Source: JAEUIE01 sp046350055
GTDB lineage: Bacteria; Planctomycetota; Planctomycetia; Gemmatales; HRBIN36
Reading direction: 5' to 3'
Length of the DNA stretch: 64,000 bases
Assembly (NCBI GenBank): GCA_046350055.1
Contig: JAXMBC010000001.1
Coordinates: 3,348,001 to 3,412,000 of the forward strand
The notes beneath the pieces were generated by a model. The model was given only the letters and a program-made list of their open reading frames with translations. It searched no databases and was not told the origin of the DNA. Positions within the stretch are counted from its first letter, which is position 1, and every line of letters starts with the position of its first letter. Shown piece by piece: positions 25,498 through 34,996 of the stretch. The position numbers and the translations under genes were made by a program.

Positions 25498-26700
25498 ATG
25501 CCCTGGACCAGATTGCGACGCTTGTTCCGCTCGACACCTGCATTGAAATCAACTCATGCCAAGGCTCGTCTGAACCTTGAATCTCTCGAAGATCGTTATG
25601 TTCCCGCCGGTATCTCACTGACTGCGGGCCTGGTCACCATCACAGGCAGCAACAAGGACGATGTCGCCAGGGTGGAACTCGAAACCAACGACGCCAGCAC
25701 CCCTCTTGATGATCGTCTGCGTGTCTCACTATCCAACAGCAATGGCTCCACGACCATCTGGTTTGACCTGTACAAACCGGGAAAACTACCCATCACCAAA
25801 GTGGCCTTCAATGGCTTCGATGGAGATGATCAGTTTTACAATATGACAGCCATCAAGAGCGTGGCGCATGGCTACAAGGGGAATGACATCCTAGTTGGCG
25901 GTTCATCGGCGGATAGCCTCTACGGCGATGGTGGCAATGATCTCGTTTATGGGAACGGCGGCAACGATACGCTGTACGGCGATACCGGCTTGCCTTCTTA
26001 TATTCTTCCTGCATTGCAGGCAATCTACGGTGTGGATGGAGACGACTACATCGAAGGTGGTGATGGCACCGATACCATGTATGGCGATGCAGGGGCAGAC
26101 TTCTTGTGGGGCGGAAACGGGGGCGACTTTGGCTATGGAGGGGCAGGCAACGATACCCTCTACGGCAATGATGGCAATGACTACCTTTTCGGTGAAGCTG
26201 GCAATGACTACATGTCAGGCGAAAAGGGATTCGACTTCCTCAGCGGCGGTGCCGGCAATGATAACATGGATGGCGGTGATGACGCGGATACACTCAGTGG
26301 TGGTGCGGGAAATGACTCCCTGAGCGGCGGCAATGGCAATGACACCCTGAAAGGCGATGCAGGCAAAGACTGGCTCAGTGGCAATGATGGCAATGATTCA
26401 CTCTACGGTGGCGATGGTGCCGATGAGTTGCATGGCGGCCTGGGCAACGACTTGATGTTTGGCCAGAAAGGCAATGATGTCCTCTATGGCGACAACGGAG
26501 CTGATACCCTGGATGGTGGCGAAAACGATGACTATCTCAACGGCGGTACCAAGGGCCAGTCAGTCAATGATGGTTCGCTCGATACCTTCAAGGGTCGGTC
26601 AGGCGTGGACTACTTCCGCTTTGAAGAGGTCTCGCCTCTGGACAAGCTCGAACTCGCCCTTTCCGACTTCTACCAGGGGGTTGATCACAAACCTTATTAG
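25498..26700 (+). CDS. RTX-type calcium-binding repeat protein
   Basis: 400 residues. The N-terminus carries the planctomycete LNLESLEDRYVPAG motif at about 26-39 instead of an obvious hydrophobic signal peptide. From about residue 130 to 360 there are some 20 glycine/aspartate nonapeptides (GGxGxDxLxG style, such as GGAGNDSLSGGNGND and GNDGNDYLFG), which form a calcium-binding beta-roll in RTX proteins. The protein is probably surface-exposed or secreted. No protease or lipase domain is attached and no type I secretion genes are nearby. Confidence 0.92.
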   Translation: MPWTRLRRLFRSTPALKSTHAKARLNLESLEDRYVPAGISLTAGLVTITGSNKDDVARVELETNDASTPLDDRLRVSLSNSNGSTTIWFDLYKPGKLPITKVAFNGFDGDDQFYNMTAIKSVAHGYKGNDILVGGSSADSLYGDGGNDLVYGNGGNDTLYGDTGLPSYILPALQAIYGVDGDDYIEGGDGTDTMYGDAGADFLWGGNGGDFGYGGAGNDTLYGNDGNDYLFGEAGNDYMSGEKGFDFLSGGAGNDNMDGGDDADTLSGGAGNDSLSGGNGNDTLKGDAGKDWLSGNDGNDSLYGGDGADELHGGLGNDLMFGQKGNDVLYGDNGADTLDGGENDDYLNGGTKGQSVNDGSLDTFKGRSGVDYFRFEEVSPLDKLELALSDFYQGVDHKPY

Positions 26701-26733
26701 TTGCTCATGCACTTCATAGGAAGCTGAACCGTC

Positions 26734-26760
26734 GTGGGTCAAGATTCCGTCTTGGCCCAC
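26734..26760. terminator. Hairpin between convergent RTX and ABC-F genes
   Basis: GTGGGTCAAGA-ttccg-TCTTGGCCCAC forms an 11-base stem with one G-T pair, placed between convergent stop codons. No T-run follows. Confidence 0.55.
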
Positions 26761-26765
26761 ACACG

Positions 26766-28550
26766 TTACATCGCTTCGGCTTCTGCCCATAGCTCGCTCC
26801 ATCTGGTCTCTGCGTCGCCCAGTTGAGTGCTGATGGTGCTGAGTTCTTCTTCCAGACGAATCAGTTCATCAGCATCCTGTGTGGTGTTCATCTGCAAAGT
26901 GAGTGACTTCTTCTGCTCATCCAGTTGAGCGATCTGCCGTTCGATAGCCTTCATTTCCTTGCGGACGACCTTTTCAGTTCGTGGGCCCGCACCGACCTCG
27001 ATGGCAGCGTGTCGCACTTCCTTGGGCAGCAGAGCCTTGGCACTCGCCAGTTCCCGTTCCCCCGCCTCAATCTCGGCATTCACGCGGTCGAGGTAGGTTT
27101 CATATCTGCCGCTGTGGTTGACAACTCTGCCATCGCGTACTTCAATGACGCTGGTTGCAACCTTGGTCATGAAGTGGCGGTCGTGGCTGGTGAAGATGAC
27201 GGTACCTTCGTACTCCACGAGTGCATCGCCGAGGGCTTCGATGGTGTCAACATCCAGGTGATTCCCCGGTTCATCCAGTATCAGCACGTTGTGCTTGCTG
27301 AGCAGGAGACCTGCCAGGCAGAGTCGGGCTCGTTCACCGCCGGAAAGTACGGGAATGCGTTTGTTGACAGCCCCACCTTTGAAGAGCAGCGCTCCAGCGA
27401 GGTCGAGAATCTCCTGATCTTTCTTACCCGGTGCGGCCTGCGAATGCAGGTAGTCCAGCACCGTGCGGTTTTCCGGCAGGCTTGTATAAACATGCTGGGC
27501 ATAGGTGCCGATGTTGCAGCCGTGGCCCCACTTCACTTCGCCCTTGAGGGGAGGCAGCGAATCCACTACCGTGCGAAGGAAAGTCGTCTTCCCCTGGCCA
27601 TTATCGCCGACGATGGCTGCACGGGAGCCATGTTCAATCTCGAGTTCAATGCCTTCAGCGATGGTGCGATCCGGGTAGCCTATCGAGAGGTTGATACAGC
27701 GAAGGGCGTTGCCTTTGCGAGCTTCTACGCGCGGGGCACGAATATTGGCAGTGCTTTCCGCTCCAACTATCTCATTGAGTTCCAGTCGTTCGAGTTGCTT
27801 GCTCTTGGAACGGGCTAGCGTTGCCGTGGCAGCACGTGCCTTGTTCTTGGCGATGAATTCTTCCAGATGTCTGCGTTTGGACATGATCGTTTCATTGGAA
27901 CGCATGTCCCGTTCACGCTGTTCCTTCTGGAATTCGAGGAAAGCATCGACCTTGCCCGGAAACATCGTCAACTTGCCGCGGCTGAGATCGAGTGTGTGTG
28001 TGCAGGTGGCGTTCAGAAAGGCTCTGTCGTGCGAGACGATCAGGCAAGCCGAGCGATGATTCTTAAGGAAATGCTCCAGCAGAATCTGGGTACGAATATC
28101 AAGAAAGTTGGTGGGTTCGTCGAGCAGCAGGAGATTGGGCTCGTGCAACAGGAGTGCAGCGAGCTTGACACGGGTCTGCCAGCCGCCGGAGAGCTTGGCG
28201 ATGGGCCCGGTCAGGTAGGTGCCTTTGAGCTCAAACTCGCCGGCTACTTCGCCACACTTCCAGTCAGGTTGCTCGCTGTCGCGCATCAGGAAGTCGAGAG
28301 CGGATTCCCCCGGCAGAAACGGGTCATGCTGGCGAAGGTAGCCCAGCTTCAAACTGGAGGAACGGACGATTTCTCCCCGGTCGAGTTCCTCTTCGCCGAG
28401 AATGCATTTGAGCAATGTGGACTTGCCTGCTCCATTCCGCCCGATGAAGCCAACTTTCACATTGTCATGAATGGTAGCTTCTGCATTGTCCAGCAATACC
28501 TGGTCGCCGTAACTCTTGGAAGCTTGTGTGATCTGCAGCAGACTGGCCAT
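26766..28550 (-). CDS. ABC-F family ATP-binding protein
   Basis: Two ABC cassettes on one chain with no membrane part. The first has GRNGAGKST, LSGGWQTRVKLA and LLLDEPTNFLD; the second has GDNGQGKTT, LSGGERARLCLAG and LILDEPGNHLD. A linker of charged helices lies between, and the C-terminal coiled coil runs from about residue 500. ABC-F proteins act on ribosomes (translation factor or drug protection). The layout with a C-terminal coiled coil resembles the Uup/YheS groups. The start is ATG 28550, where the conserved sequence begins. Confidence 0.93.
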   Translation of the reverse strand: MASLLQITQASKSYGDQVLLDNAEATIHDNVKVGFIGRNGAGKSTLLKCILGEEELDRGEIVRSSSLKLGYLRQHDPFLPGESALDFLMRDSEQPDWKCGEVAGEFELKGTYLTGPIAKLSGGWQTRVKLAALLLHEPNLLLLDEPTNFLDIRTQILLEHFLKNHRSACLIVSHDRAFLNATCTHTLDLSRGKLTMFPGKVDAFLEFQKEQRERDMRSNETIMSKRRHLEEFIAKNKARAATATLARSKSKQLERLELNEIVGAESTANIRAPRVEARKGNALRCINLSIGYPDRTIAEGIELEIEHGSRAAIVGDNGQGKTTFLRTVVDSLPPLKGEVKWGHGCNIGTYAQHVYTSLPENRTVLDYLHSQAAPGKKDQEILDLAGALLFKGGAVNKRIPVLSGGERARLCLAGLLLSKHNVLILDEPGNHLDVDTIEALGDALVEYEGTVIFTSHDRHFMTKVATSVIEVRDGRVVNHSGRYETYLDRVNAEIEAGERELASAKALLPKEVRHAAIEVGAGPRTEKVVRKEMKAIERQIAQLDEQKKSLTLQMNTTQDADELIRLEEELSTISTQLGDAETRWSELWAEAEAM

Positions 28551-28674
28551 CGAGTGCGAACCCTGAAGAAACAAGCATTCTAGGGTTCATTACAAGATTG
28601 TCGTGAGCAGTATTTAATGGAATTCAACGCAGGCTAGCGTAATCTTAAGGTAAAGCATGAACGGAGATAGCTTC

Positions 28675-29847
28675 ATGAAACTGATAACATTTTTGATGAT
28701 GTTTTTATGCTCTGTCAGTGTTGCTGCACAAGAGAAAGTAGAAGTACAACACAAAGTCACCGACCAGAATGGCCGACAGCGGCTGAGTAGCTTCTCTACT
28801 GTAAAACAGGAAAAGCTGGGGGATCGGGAGGTTACATCGTTTGACTTTCATTCGTTGGTCTGGGAGGAAAGCGATGACAAGAGCTGGAAGCGAAAGATCA
28901 TCATCTCCAAAGAAGATCTGGAGAAGGATGGTCGTGAACGCTGGGTGGTTGGCTTGCATTCCCTGAACGCTCAGGAAGGTAAGGCTGTACTCAAGATTGG
29001 TGAGAAAAGTGAACCCGACAAGGATGGAACAATTCGCGCAATCTATTCATGGTGCGAATGGGACTTGCGGAAGAATACGAAACTCAAAACGATCAAAGTC
29101 TGCAAGGATCCGTTTGAAGCTTTGGAGAACAAGCCAGAGGTGGTTCGTTCAGGCCTGCGTGATACACCTATGTTCAAACTGCTCAAAGAAGCTGAGGAAC
29201 ATACTAGAAATGGCAAATATGCGGAGGCACTTCAGAAGCATATTTACTTCCACGAGAACGCCTTGAAGACAGAACCTTGGATGGCAGGTGTAAGGCTATC
29301 GTTCGCTTTAAGCAGTTGGGCCAGACTGGGAGAGAAGTATCCGCAGGCACGGGAAGCTCTTGTGGCTCTGAGGGATAGACATCAAGTGGCAATCGAGGCA
29401 GGCAAGGCTAACCATGATGTTGTATCGGAGGTGATCAGCATCAACACCGCTCTGAATGAATCTGATCGCAATGTTACTTTGTTCAAGAAGCTGGATGCCC
29501 AGTCTCCAAAGAAGGCAGGTCAGTATTACGACATCGTCGAACGCGATTTAATTGCCAACCAGGAATATGCTCTATGCAGCAAGTATTTGAAGAACCCTAT
29601 GGGTAAATTGAATCTTCTTATTTGGGCACGTTCGATGAGCTCTGGCGTTATGAAGGACTCGCCAGACATGTTGGATGTGGGTAACCAGTTATTTACCCAG
29701 GATACTTGCCAACTGCTGCGAATTCTGCTGGCGACTGATCGGATAACTGAGGCCAAACAGATACGTGACAAGGCGCTGACAGTAATCAATACACCAGAAA
29801 TGCGAAAGACGCTCGACGACCTACTTGAAAGCAAGCCCGGTAAGTAA
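28675..29847 (+). CDS. Exported protein of unknown function with helical repeats
   Basis: 390 residues. The signal peptide MKLITFLMMFLCSVSVAAQ follows GGAGA, which decides for ATG 28675 over ATG 28657. The N-terminal half is charged and beta-like. From about residue 165 it becomes helical and TPR-like (EEHTRNGKYAEALQKHIYFHENAL, then VRLSFALSSWARLGEKYPQAREAL). I do not recognise a named family. Base composition is lower in GC than the neighbours. Confidence 0.82.
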   Translation: MKLITFLMMFLCSVSVAAQEKVEVQHKVTDQNGRQRLSSFSTVKQEKLGDREVTSFDFHSLVWEESDDKSWKRKIIISKEDLEKDGRERWVVGLHSLNAQEGKAVLKIGEKSEPDKDGTIRAIYSWCEWDLRKNTKLKTIKVCKDPFEALENKPEVVRSGLRDTPMFKLLKEAEEHTRNGKYAEALQKHIYFHENALKTEPWMAGVRLSFALSSWARLGEKYPQAREALVALRDRHQVAIEAGKANHDVVSEVISINTALNESDRNVTLFKKLDAQSPKKAGQYYDIVERDLIANQEYALCSKYLKNPMGKLNLLIWARSMSSGVMKDSPDMLDVGNQLFTQDTCQLLRILLATDRITEAKQIRDKALTVINTPEMRKTLDDLLESKPGK

Positions 29848-30232
29848 TGTATAAGTTAACTAAACAGGACGGGGGCCTTCAATAGACTGGATTCTTTAGA
29901 TCAAAAGATGTTGATTGTGAATGCAACTCGGAATGGCCGTGGCACCTCTCCAGCAGTCCTCACTGCCAACTTCATTACAGCCCCACCAGATTGCCTGAGC
30001 GGCAGAGTGCCCCGGGGCTACCGCTACGTCACCACCAGACCGAAATCTTTGCGCCTTGGTGCTGGCGTACTGTTGATTTTTTGACTAAGCTGACAAAAAG
30101 GGTGAAAATATGTGTATCGCCGATTAGTAAGGCTGGGGAGAAGGCCCAGACCAGACGCTACGTGCTAACGCACACACGAAGCAGTTCGCTGATCGGTGGG
30201 GGACAGATGTCTCTGTGCCATCAGGGGTCGGC
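29848..30232. other. 385-base gap without a recognised gene
   Basis: Short open frames on both strands show no conserved motif or ribosome site. A possible -35 TTGACT near 30082 lacks a convincing -10 at normal spacing. I see nothing else. Confidence 0.5.
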
Positions 30233-31207
30233 ATGTTTCGTACCAGTTGTATTCTCGCTACGGCGCTTCTGGCGCCCCTGTATTTACTTGCGGCGGAACC
30301 CAATCTCCTCAGTTTTGAAGAGTCTATCAAGGATCTGGGCGGTGCTCCGCGCGGCACCAAGCTCGTCCATCATTTCAAGTTCACCAATACCAGCAGCCAG
30401 CAGGTACATATCTCTGGCACCCGTACCAGTTGCCATTGCTCCACTGCCCGGGCCATCAAGCAGGACATCGCTCCTGGTGAATCCTCTTCCATTATGGTGG
30501 AAGTCAACACCATACTCTACAGTGGCAATCGGGACTTCACCATCTATGTGAATTTCGACAGGCCTTATGTCAGCGAAACACGACTGATGCTCAAGACTGT
30601 GAGCCGGGATGACATCAGCATGAGCCCGGACAGCTTGTCGTTTGGAACGGTCAAGCTCGGATCGGCACCTACTATGACCGTCGTACTGGACCACCGCAGC
30701 TTTGGCGGCTGGAGAATCACCGGTATTGAAAATGAGAATGGCTACCTGCAGGCCAGGATCGAACAGAATGGTACCAGCCCGAACAGCTATAAACTCAGCG
30801 TTCGGCTTCGGGAGGATACACCGGCTGGCTACTGGCATGCTACGATCGGCCTGGTAACCAACGATCCTTCCACTCCACGCATTCGCATCCCCCTCAGCGT
30901 GGAAGTGCAAGGTTCACTGGCTGTCACACCACAGACGCTCCACCTGGGTAAACTGGCAACAGACTCCGTGGAAAAGAAGATTGTCATTCGTGGAGCCAAG
31001 CCATTCAAGATCACAGGTGTCGAAGGCCTGGATGACACCATCAAGATTGATCAAACCAGAACGGACGAAGCCAAAACGGCTCACGTGCTCAAGATCACCT
31101 ATTCGGGCAAAGCGGAAGCTGGCGAGCTGATGAAGAAGATCAAGATCCTGACAGATCTGGACAATGCCAGCGTTGAACTCCCTGTGCAGGGACAGGTAGT
31201 CAAGTAA
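30233..31207 (+). CDS. DUF1573 exported protein
   Basis: 324 residues with a signal peptide (MFRTSCILATALLAPLYLLAA). The DUF1573 module comes first (DLGGAPRGTKLVHHFKFTNTS, then the cysteine pair in TSCHCSTA), followed by similar immunoglobulin-like beta domains (SFGTVKLGSAPT; LHLGKLATDSVEKK). Such proteins are abundant in planctomycetes and of unknown function, probably periplasmic or outer-membrane associated. AGGGG upstream supports ATG 30233. A terminator follows. Confidence 0.9.
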   Translation: MFRTSCILATALLAPLYLLAAEPNLLSFEESIKDLGGAPRGTKLVHHFKFTNTSSQQVHISGTRTSCHCSTARAIKQDIAPGESSSIMVEVNTILYSGNRDFTIYVNFDRPYVSETRLMLKTVSRDDISMSPDSLSFGTVKLGSAPTMTVVLDHRSFGGWRITGIENENGYLQARIEQNGTSPNSYKLSVRLREDTPAGYWHATIGLVTNDPSTPRIRIPLSVEVQGSLAVTPQTLHLGKLATDSVEKKIVIRGAKPFKITGVEGLDDTIKIDQTRTDEAKTAHVLKITYSGKAEAGELMKKIKILTDLDNASVELPVQGQVVK

Positions 31208-31232
31208 CGAGCCTGACGAATTCAGAACAACC

Positions 31233-31271
31233 AAAAAGGCTTCCATACCCCTGGGTATGGCAGCCTTTTTT
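31233..31271. terminator. Bidirectional intrinsic terminator
   Basis: AAAAAGGCT-tc-CATACC-CCTG-GGTATG-gc-AGCCTTTTTT between two convergent genes. The A-run and T-run flanking the stem suit both strands. Confidence 0.88.
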
Positions 31272-31285
31272 ATGTTGTTACTCTA

Positions 31286-31828
31286 CTACTTCTTGCGTTT
31301 GACATCACCCGTCATGAAGGTGATCCACTTGCCGTCATCCCCCTTAATCTTCGAAGTAATGATGTAATGGTCGGCTGATTTGAATTCATAGATGTCCTGG
31401 AAGCTGGACATTTTGCCGGGCTGGGTGAAGTTGGGCCCCTCAGCATCCAGCGTGAGAATCTTGCCGGTCGCGTCGAGACTGCCCTTGTAATGCCACAGAT
31501 GGTTGTTCATGGAATCAATCCAGGTTCCCACGAACTTCTTGCTGTCGAGATGGTAACCGATGGTTTGCAATCCGGTTACTGTCGACCCCATGGCCGTAGT
31601 TTTGGTTTCAGAGACCATCCAGTTGCCGAGCATGCGATTGGAGGCAGTGCCTGTGCATTTCATGGAGGGTTGGCCGGGGGCCATGATGGCTTCAGCGGAA
31701 GTTTCCCATTCCCCCACAAACTGCTTGAGCCAGACTTGTTCTTTGCCGGGCGGCGCACCTGGTCCTTCCTGTGCAACAATCGACCCGCAAACCAGGCACG
31801 CAGCCAGTATGGCAATCAGGCGAATCAT
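31286..31828 (-). CDS. DUF1579 exported protein
   Basis: 180 residues with a signal peptide MIRLIAILAACLVCGSIVAQ and the DUF1579 pattern: LKQFVGEWETSAE, the repeated strands GNWMVSETKTT and TIGYHLDSKKFVGTWID, and a lysine-rich end. Lipocalin-like beta barrels have been suggested for the family; function is unknown. It is convergent with the DUF1573 gene. Confidence 0.9.
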   Translation of the reverse strand: MIRLIAILAACLVCGSIVAQEGPGAPPGKEQVWLKQFVGEWETSAEAIMAPGQPSMKCTGTASNRMLGNWMVSETKTTAMGSTVTGLQTIGYHLDSKKFVGTWIDSMNNHLWHYKGSLDATGKILTLDAEGPNFTQPGKMSSFQDIYEFKSADHYIITSKIKGDDGKWITFMTGDVKRKK

Positions 31829-32152
31829 TCGGATCTCCAGTTCTACTCAACTTCGGATTCTACAATCTTATGCCGGAATCGCCGACGATGCCACACATAC
31901 CCGCAGAACCCGCTTGCAGTGAGTCTCAACAAGGCCCATCTGGCCATACCCGGGTACGTCTTTGATGAAGAGGTTGTGATCGGGCACCTTGTTGTTATTT
32001 CTATGCACAAAGCAACCGAAATAGAAAGCGGTCGTTAAGCTGGATACATCATAAACATCTGTGATGGTGTTACGCTGATCGTAGTATTCTGCGATGCGAA
32101 GAGAATATCGTTTCAGGAACGCAAGGCAAACATGGAATGCAAGAATGTCAAA
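31829..32152. other. 324-base gap without a supported gene
   Basis: A minus-strand open frame (31868-32272) spans most of the gap but overlaps the end of the protease gene, has no ribosome site and shows no family motif. I treat the gap as non-coding, possibly a decayed gene. Confidence 0.4.
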
Positions 32153-32185
32153 GAGCAACGGCGAAGCCAGGCTCCGCCGTTGCTC
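32153..32185 (-). terminator. Terminator of the PEP-CTERM protease
   Basis: On the minus strand GAGCAACGGCG...CGCCGTTGCTC forms an 11-base perfect outer stem with partial inner pairing, followed by TTTG. It lies about 20 bases past the protease stop codon. Confidence 0.75.
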
Positions 32186-32202
32186 AGCAATAAAAGTAGT
32201 GT

Positions 32203-33180
32203 TTAGCGGCGTCGTTTCCCACGTCGCTGCCAGACCACCCAGCCAAGACCCGGCAACGCCACCATGCCGCAAAGCATGATGCTGCCTGGCTCTGGCACTG
32301 CAACCAGGCCCAGGATAAACTCCTGCCGACTGCTGATGCGGGTGGCATAACTGCCCAGCGGTATGGGATCGGGGCCGCCCAGCAGATTTGGTCCGTCAAA
32401 GAATCCGCGAGCGTCAAACAGTGCTGCCGCGTAGCCGGGACCATTGGAAGTCTGGCTCACCTGGTCCACCAGGCTGTTGATGCCTGCCAGTTTCCAGCGG
32501 CCATCGTCATCCAGCAGGAATGTTGCTCCACCACTATCACCACCGGAAAAGACATAGCTGTCTGGATTGATCGGGTTGCCATTGCCGTCGAGGGTACGGG
32601 TAAAGGTGGTGTAGACGTAATCCCCACCAAAGGTACCGACGAGTCCGGGGTTCACGATGTTAGTCGAGGTATTGATGCCCCAGCTACGTAACGTCCCACC
32701 TCCACCCCATTCCCAGCCCGCCAGGTTGCTGGTAGAGGGGGTATTCACTGGATTGCCTCGAGTAGTGCCGTTGCCAATCGCTACCAGTTGTTTGCCTACT
32801 TCATTAGTACCCGTGTAGATGGGCACATAGTGGCTGAAGGTCTGAGGCCCATTGATCTGGTAAATAGCCAGGTCATTCTGCGTGCCAACCAGTGTGATGT
32901 TGTAACTTTGCTCGACAGCGCCCCCATCGGCATAGAGGAAAGTCGCTGAGCCGCCAACATGCGTAGCGGTGATGAGATGCTGCGGACCGATTGCAGTACC
33001 CAGGAAGCCACCGAATCGGCCAGTGTAACTGCCGAGGTTAAACGGGGCAGGGTTCAGATTGGTGCCCGAGTTATTGAGGACGCCGGAACTATCCCGCCCA
33101 CCGACGACGATGATCGCGTAACTGGGGATGCTGACAATCGCTGCCACCGCCAGGGCCAAAAGCCCACGCCACTTTCTCAT
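32203..33180 (-). CDS. Trypsin-like serine protease with PEP-CTERM anchor
   Basis: 325 residues with a signal peptide (RKWRGLLALAVAAIVSIPSYA). The S1 fold is shown by LITATHVGG (candidate catalytic histidine), NDLAIYQI (aspartate) and SGGDSGGATF (serine). The C-terminus has the sorting signal VPEPGSIMLCGMVALPGL plus a hydrophobic helix and a basic end RRGKRRR. PEP-CTERM proteins are processed by exosortase and exported to the surface or matrix. No exosortase is in the window. Confidence 0.92.
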   Translation of the reverse strand: MRKWRGLLALAVAAIVSIPSYAIIVVGGRDSSGVLNNSGTNLNPAPFNLGSYTGRFGGFLGTAIGPQHLITATHVGGSATFLYADGGAVEQSYNITLVGTQNDLAIYQINGPQTFSHYVPIYTGTNEVGKQLVAIGNGTTRGNPVNTPSTSNLAGWEWGGGGTLRSWGINTSTNIVNPGLVGTFGGDYVYTTFTRTLDGNGNPINPDSYVFSGGDSGGATFLLDDDGRWKLAGINSLVDQVSQTSNGPGYAAALFDARGFFDGPNLLGGPDPIPLGSYATRISSRQEFILGLVAVPEPGSIMLCGMVALPGLGWVVWQRRGKRRR

Positions 33181-33241
33181 GATGCTGCCTCGAAGATGAT
33201 GAACAAATTGTGAGGTTTGCAGATGGTGATGTCAAGCTGAT

Positions 33242-34009
33242 TTATGCGCCACCTTCCATTGCCTCCACCTCCTGCCACTGTCGGTCCGCATCGAAGCGGG
33301 GCAGCGGTAACTGCTCCGCCTGACTTGCTGCCTCCGCTAATGTAATATCCTGCCGGGGCTGACACACCGCCCGGAAGATCGGCAGCTTCCATTGTCGGGC
33401 CAGGATCTCCCGCCGAGTGCGGCCCTCCGGTGCATCCACCCAGGGTTCCAGCCGTTCTTCCACATGAAAGAAGCACGGCAACACCGATGTGAGATATGAC
33501 CAGTACGCTGGGTGATCGGTCTGCACGATCAGTTGTCCTGCAGGTTCCAGCAGGCGATGAACCTGCACGAGAAAGCTGGGTGTTAGCAGCCTCTTGCTAG
33601 CCTGGGCCAGATCATAGATCGGCTGCGGATGATACAGGCACAACTCCCGCACCGATTGTGGCTTCACCCGGCTCACCACTTCCCGCGCATCGGCCACAGC
33701 AAAGCGGATGTTCGTCAGACCCCGCCGCCCCGCCCGCCGACTCGCATGCCGAATCGCCCCGGAGAAGACATCTACCGCCAGGTGATTCCAGTCCGGGTGC
33801 TGCATGGCATGCACGATGCTCGCCCGGCCATTGCCACAGCCCAGATCCAGCTGCACCGGGCCAGTGCTGCAAAAGATGCTGCCCGGATCGATGATGCCCA
33901 AAGGCAGCCGCTGCAGATGCGTCTGCGTACGTGCCGCCTCCGGCACCCACTCTCCCGGCAACGGCACACCCCAGTCATCTTCACGTTCAAGCGGCGTCGA
34001 CATGTACAT
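33242..34009 (-). CDS. trmB: tRNA (guanine-N7)-methyltransferase TrmB-like
   Basis: Class I SAM methyltransferase of about 255 residues. The SAM loop is LDLGCGNGRASI, followed by NHLAVDVFSGAIRHA, NIRFAVADAREV and the TrmB-like segment LCLYHPQPIYDL with LTPSFLVQVHRLLEPAGQLIVQTDHPAY. The usual FPDPWPK motif is replaced by HPQPIYD, so this is a divergent member; m7G46 tRNA modification is the likely but unproven role. The start may be ATG 34003. Confidence 0.82.
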   Translation of the reverse strand: MYMSTPLEREDDWGVPLPGEWVPEAARTQTHLQRLPLGIIDPGSIFCSTGPVQLDLGCGNGRASIVHAMQHPDWNHLAVDVFSGAIRHASRRAGRRGLTNIRFAVADAREVVSRVKPQSVRELCLYHPQPIYDLAQASKRLLTPSFLVQVHRLLEPAGQLIVQTDHPAYWSYLTSVLPCFFHVEERLEPWVDAPEGRTRREILARQWKLPIFRAVCQPRQDITLAEAASQAEQLPLPRFDADRQWQEVEAMEGGA

Positions 34010-34108
34010 AGTGTTATCAGCTTTTATTTCGTGCGACTAAGCACTTGCACATCATCCCGTTTTTCGCCATGCTATCCCTACCCACCTGAACGTACAAAGA
34101 CCCACTTT

Positions 34109-34996
34109 ATGTTGACGTTACTCACTCTTCTTCTCGCCCCCATCGCTGCCGAAGGCATCATTCGCGAAGGCGACCGCGTTGTCCTCATCGGCGGTGCACT
34201 CATCGAGCGGGAGCAGCAGTATGGTTACCTCGAAACCATGCTCCATGCCATGCATCCCGACAGGAAGTTCACCGTCCGCAACCTCGGCTGGAGCGGCGAC
34301 ACCGTATGGGGTGACGCCCGGGCCGGCTTCGGCAAACAAGCAGACGGTTACCGGAAACTCCTGGAACAGATCAAGGCCACCAACCCCACGCTGCTCTTCA
34401 TCAACTACGGCAGCACCGAAGCCTTCGCTGGGAAAGCCGACATGCAACGTTTCCTCGATGGCTATACCAAGCTGGTGGAAGACGTACTCGCCCAGCATCC
34501 CATGGTACGGTTCGTCTTCGTGATGCCTCCCCGGCAGATCCATCGCCTGCCCAAGCCCGAAGCAGGCATCAAGCGGGAACTCGAATATAACGATGCCTCC
34601 GCCCACTACATCGGCAGGCTCCACTTCCTTACCCAAACCCACCCCGGCAAGTTCATCTATCTCCAGGAACTCTACGAACGCCCCAAGGCACAGGAACTCA
34701 CGGACGATGGCTTACTCCCCAACGAGGCAGGCTACAAGGTGCTGGCCAAGGTCGTCGCCAGGCAGATGGGCAACACCGAACTCGCCGAGAAGGACCTCAG
34801 CAGCTGGGATGATATCCGTCAGTTAATCATCCGGAAGAATGAACTCTACTTCCACCAGTACCGCCCCGCCAACGACACCTACCTCTTCGGCTTCCGCAAG
34901 CATGAACAGGGCAACAACGCGGTAGAAATGCCGAAGTTCACGCCACTCATCGAAGAGCTGGATGCGAAGATCAACGAGGCAAAGAAACAAAAGTAA
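34109..34996 (+). CDS. SGNH/GDSL-hydrolase-like exported protein lacking the usual serine
   Basis: 295 residues with an N-terminal hydrophobic segment MLTLLTLLLAPIAAEG. Fold landmarks are GDRVVLIGGALIERE where GDSI would stand, NLGWSGDTVWG, INYGSTEAF and LLPNEAGYKVLA. The block I serine is not seen, so hydrolase activity is doubtful. Proteins of this kind commonly precede PVC heme dehydrogenases, as here. It is followed by a repeat region and then the heme protein on the same strand. Confidence 0.82.
   Translation: MLTLLTLLLAPIAAEGIIREGDRVVLIGGALIEREQQYGYLETMLHAMHPDRKFTVRNLGWSGDTVWGDARAGFGKQADGYRKLLEQIKATNPTLLFINYGSTEAFAGKADMQRFLDGYTKLVEDVLAQHPMVRFVFVMPPRQIHRLPKPEAGIKRELEYNDASAHYIGRLHFLTQTHPGKFIYLQELYERPKAQELTDDGLLPNEAGYKVLAKVVARQMGNTELAEKDLSSWDDIRQLIIRKNELYFHQYRPANDTYLFGFRKHEQGNNAVEMPKFTPLIEELDAKINEAKKQK

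Noticed and set aside
25880..26560. Regular short repeats resembling a CRISPR or tandem DNA array
   Set aside because: The periodicity is that of RTX nonapeptide codons within one protein; spacers and repeats of array type are absent.
29991..30551. Possible gene spanning the gap before DUF1573
   Set aside because: It runs out of frame deep into the DUF1573 gene and has no family motif.
31868..32272. Possible minus-strand gene in the gap after the DUF1579 gene
   Set aside because: It overlaps the PEP-CTERM protease in another frame and crosses its terminator hairpin; no motif was recognised.
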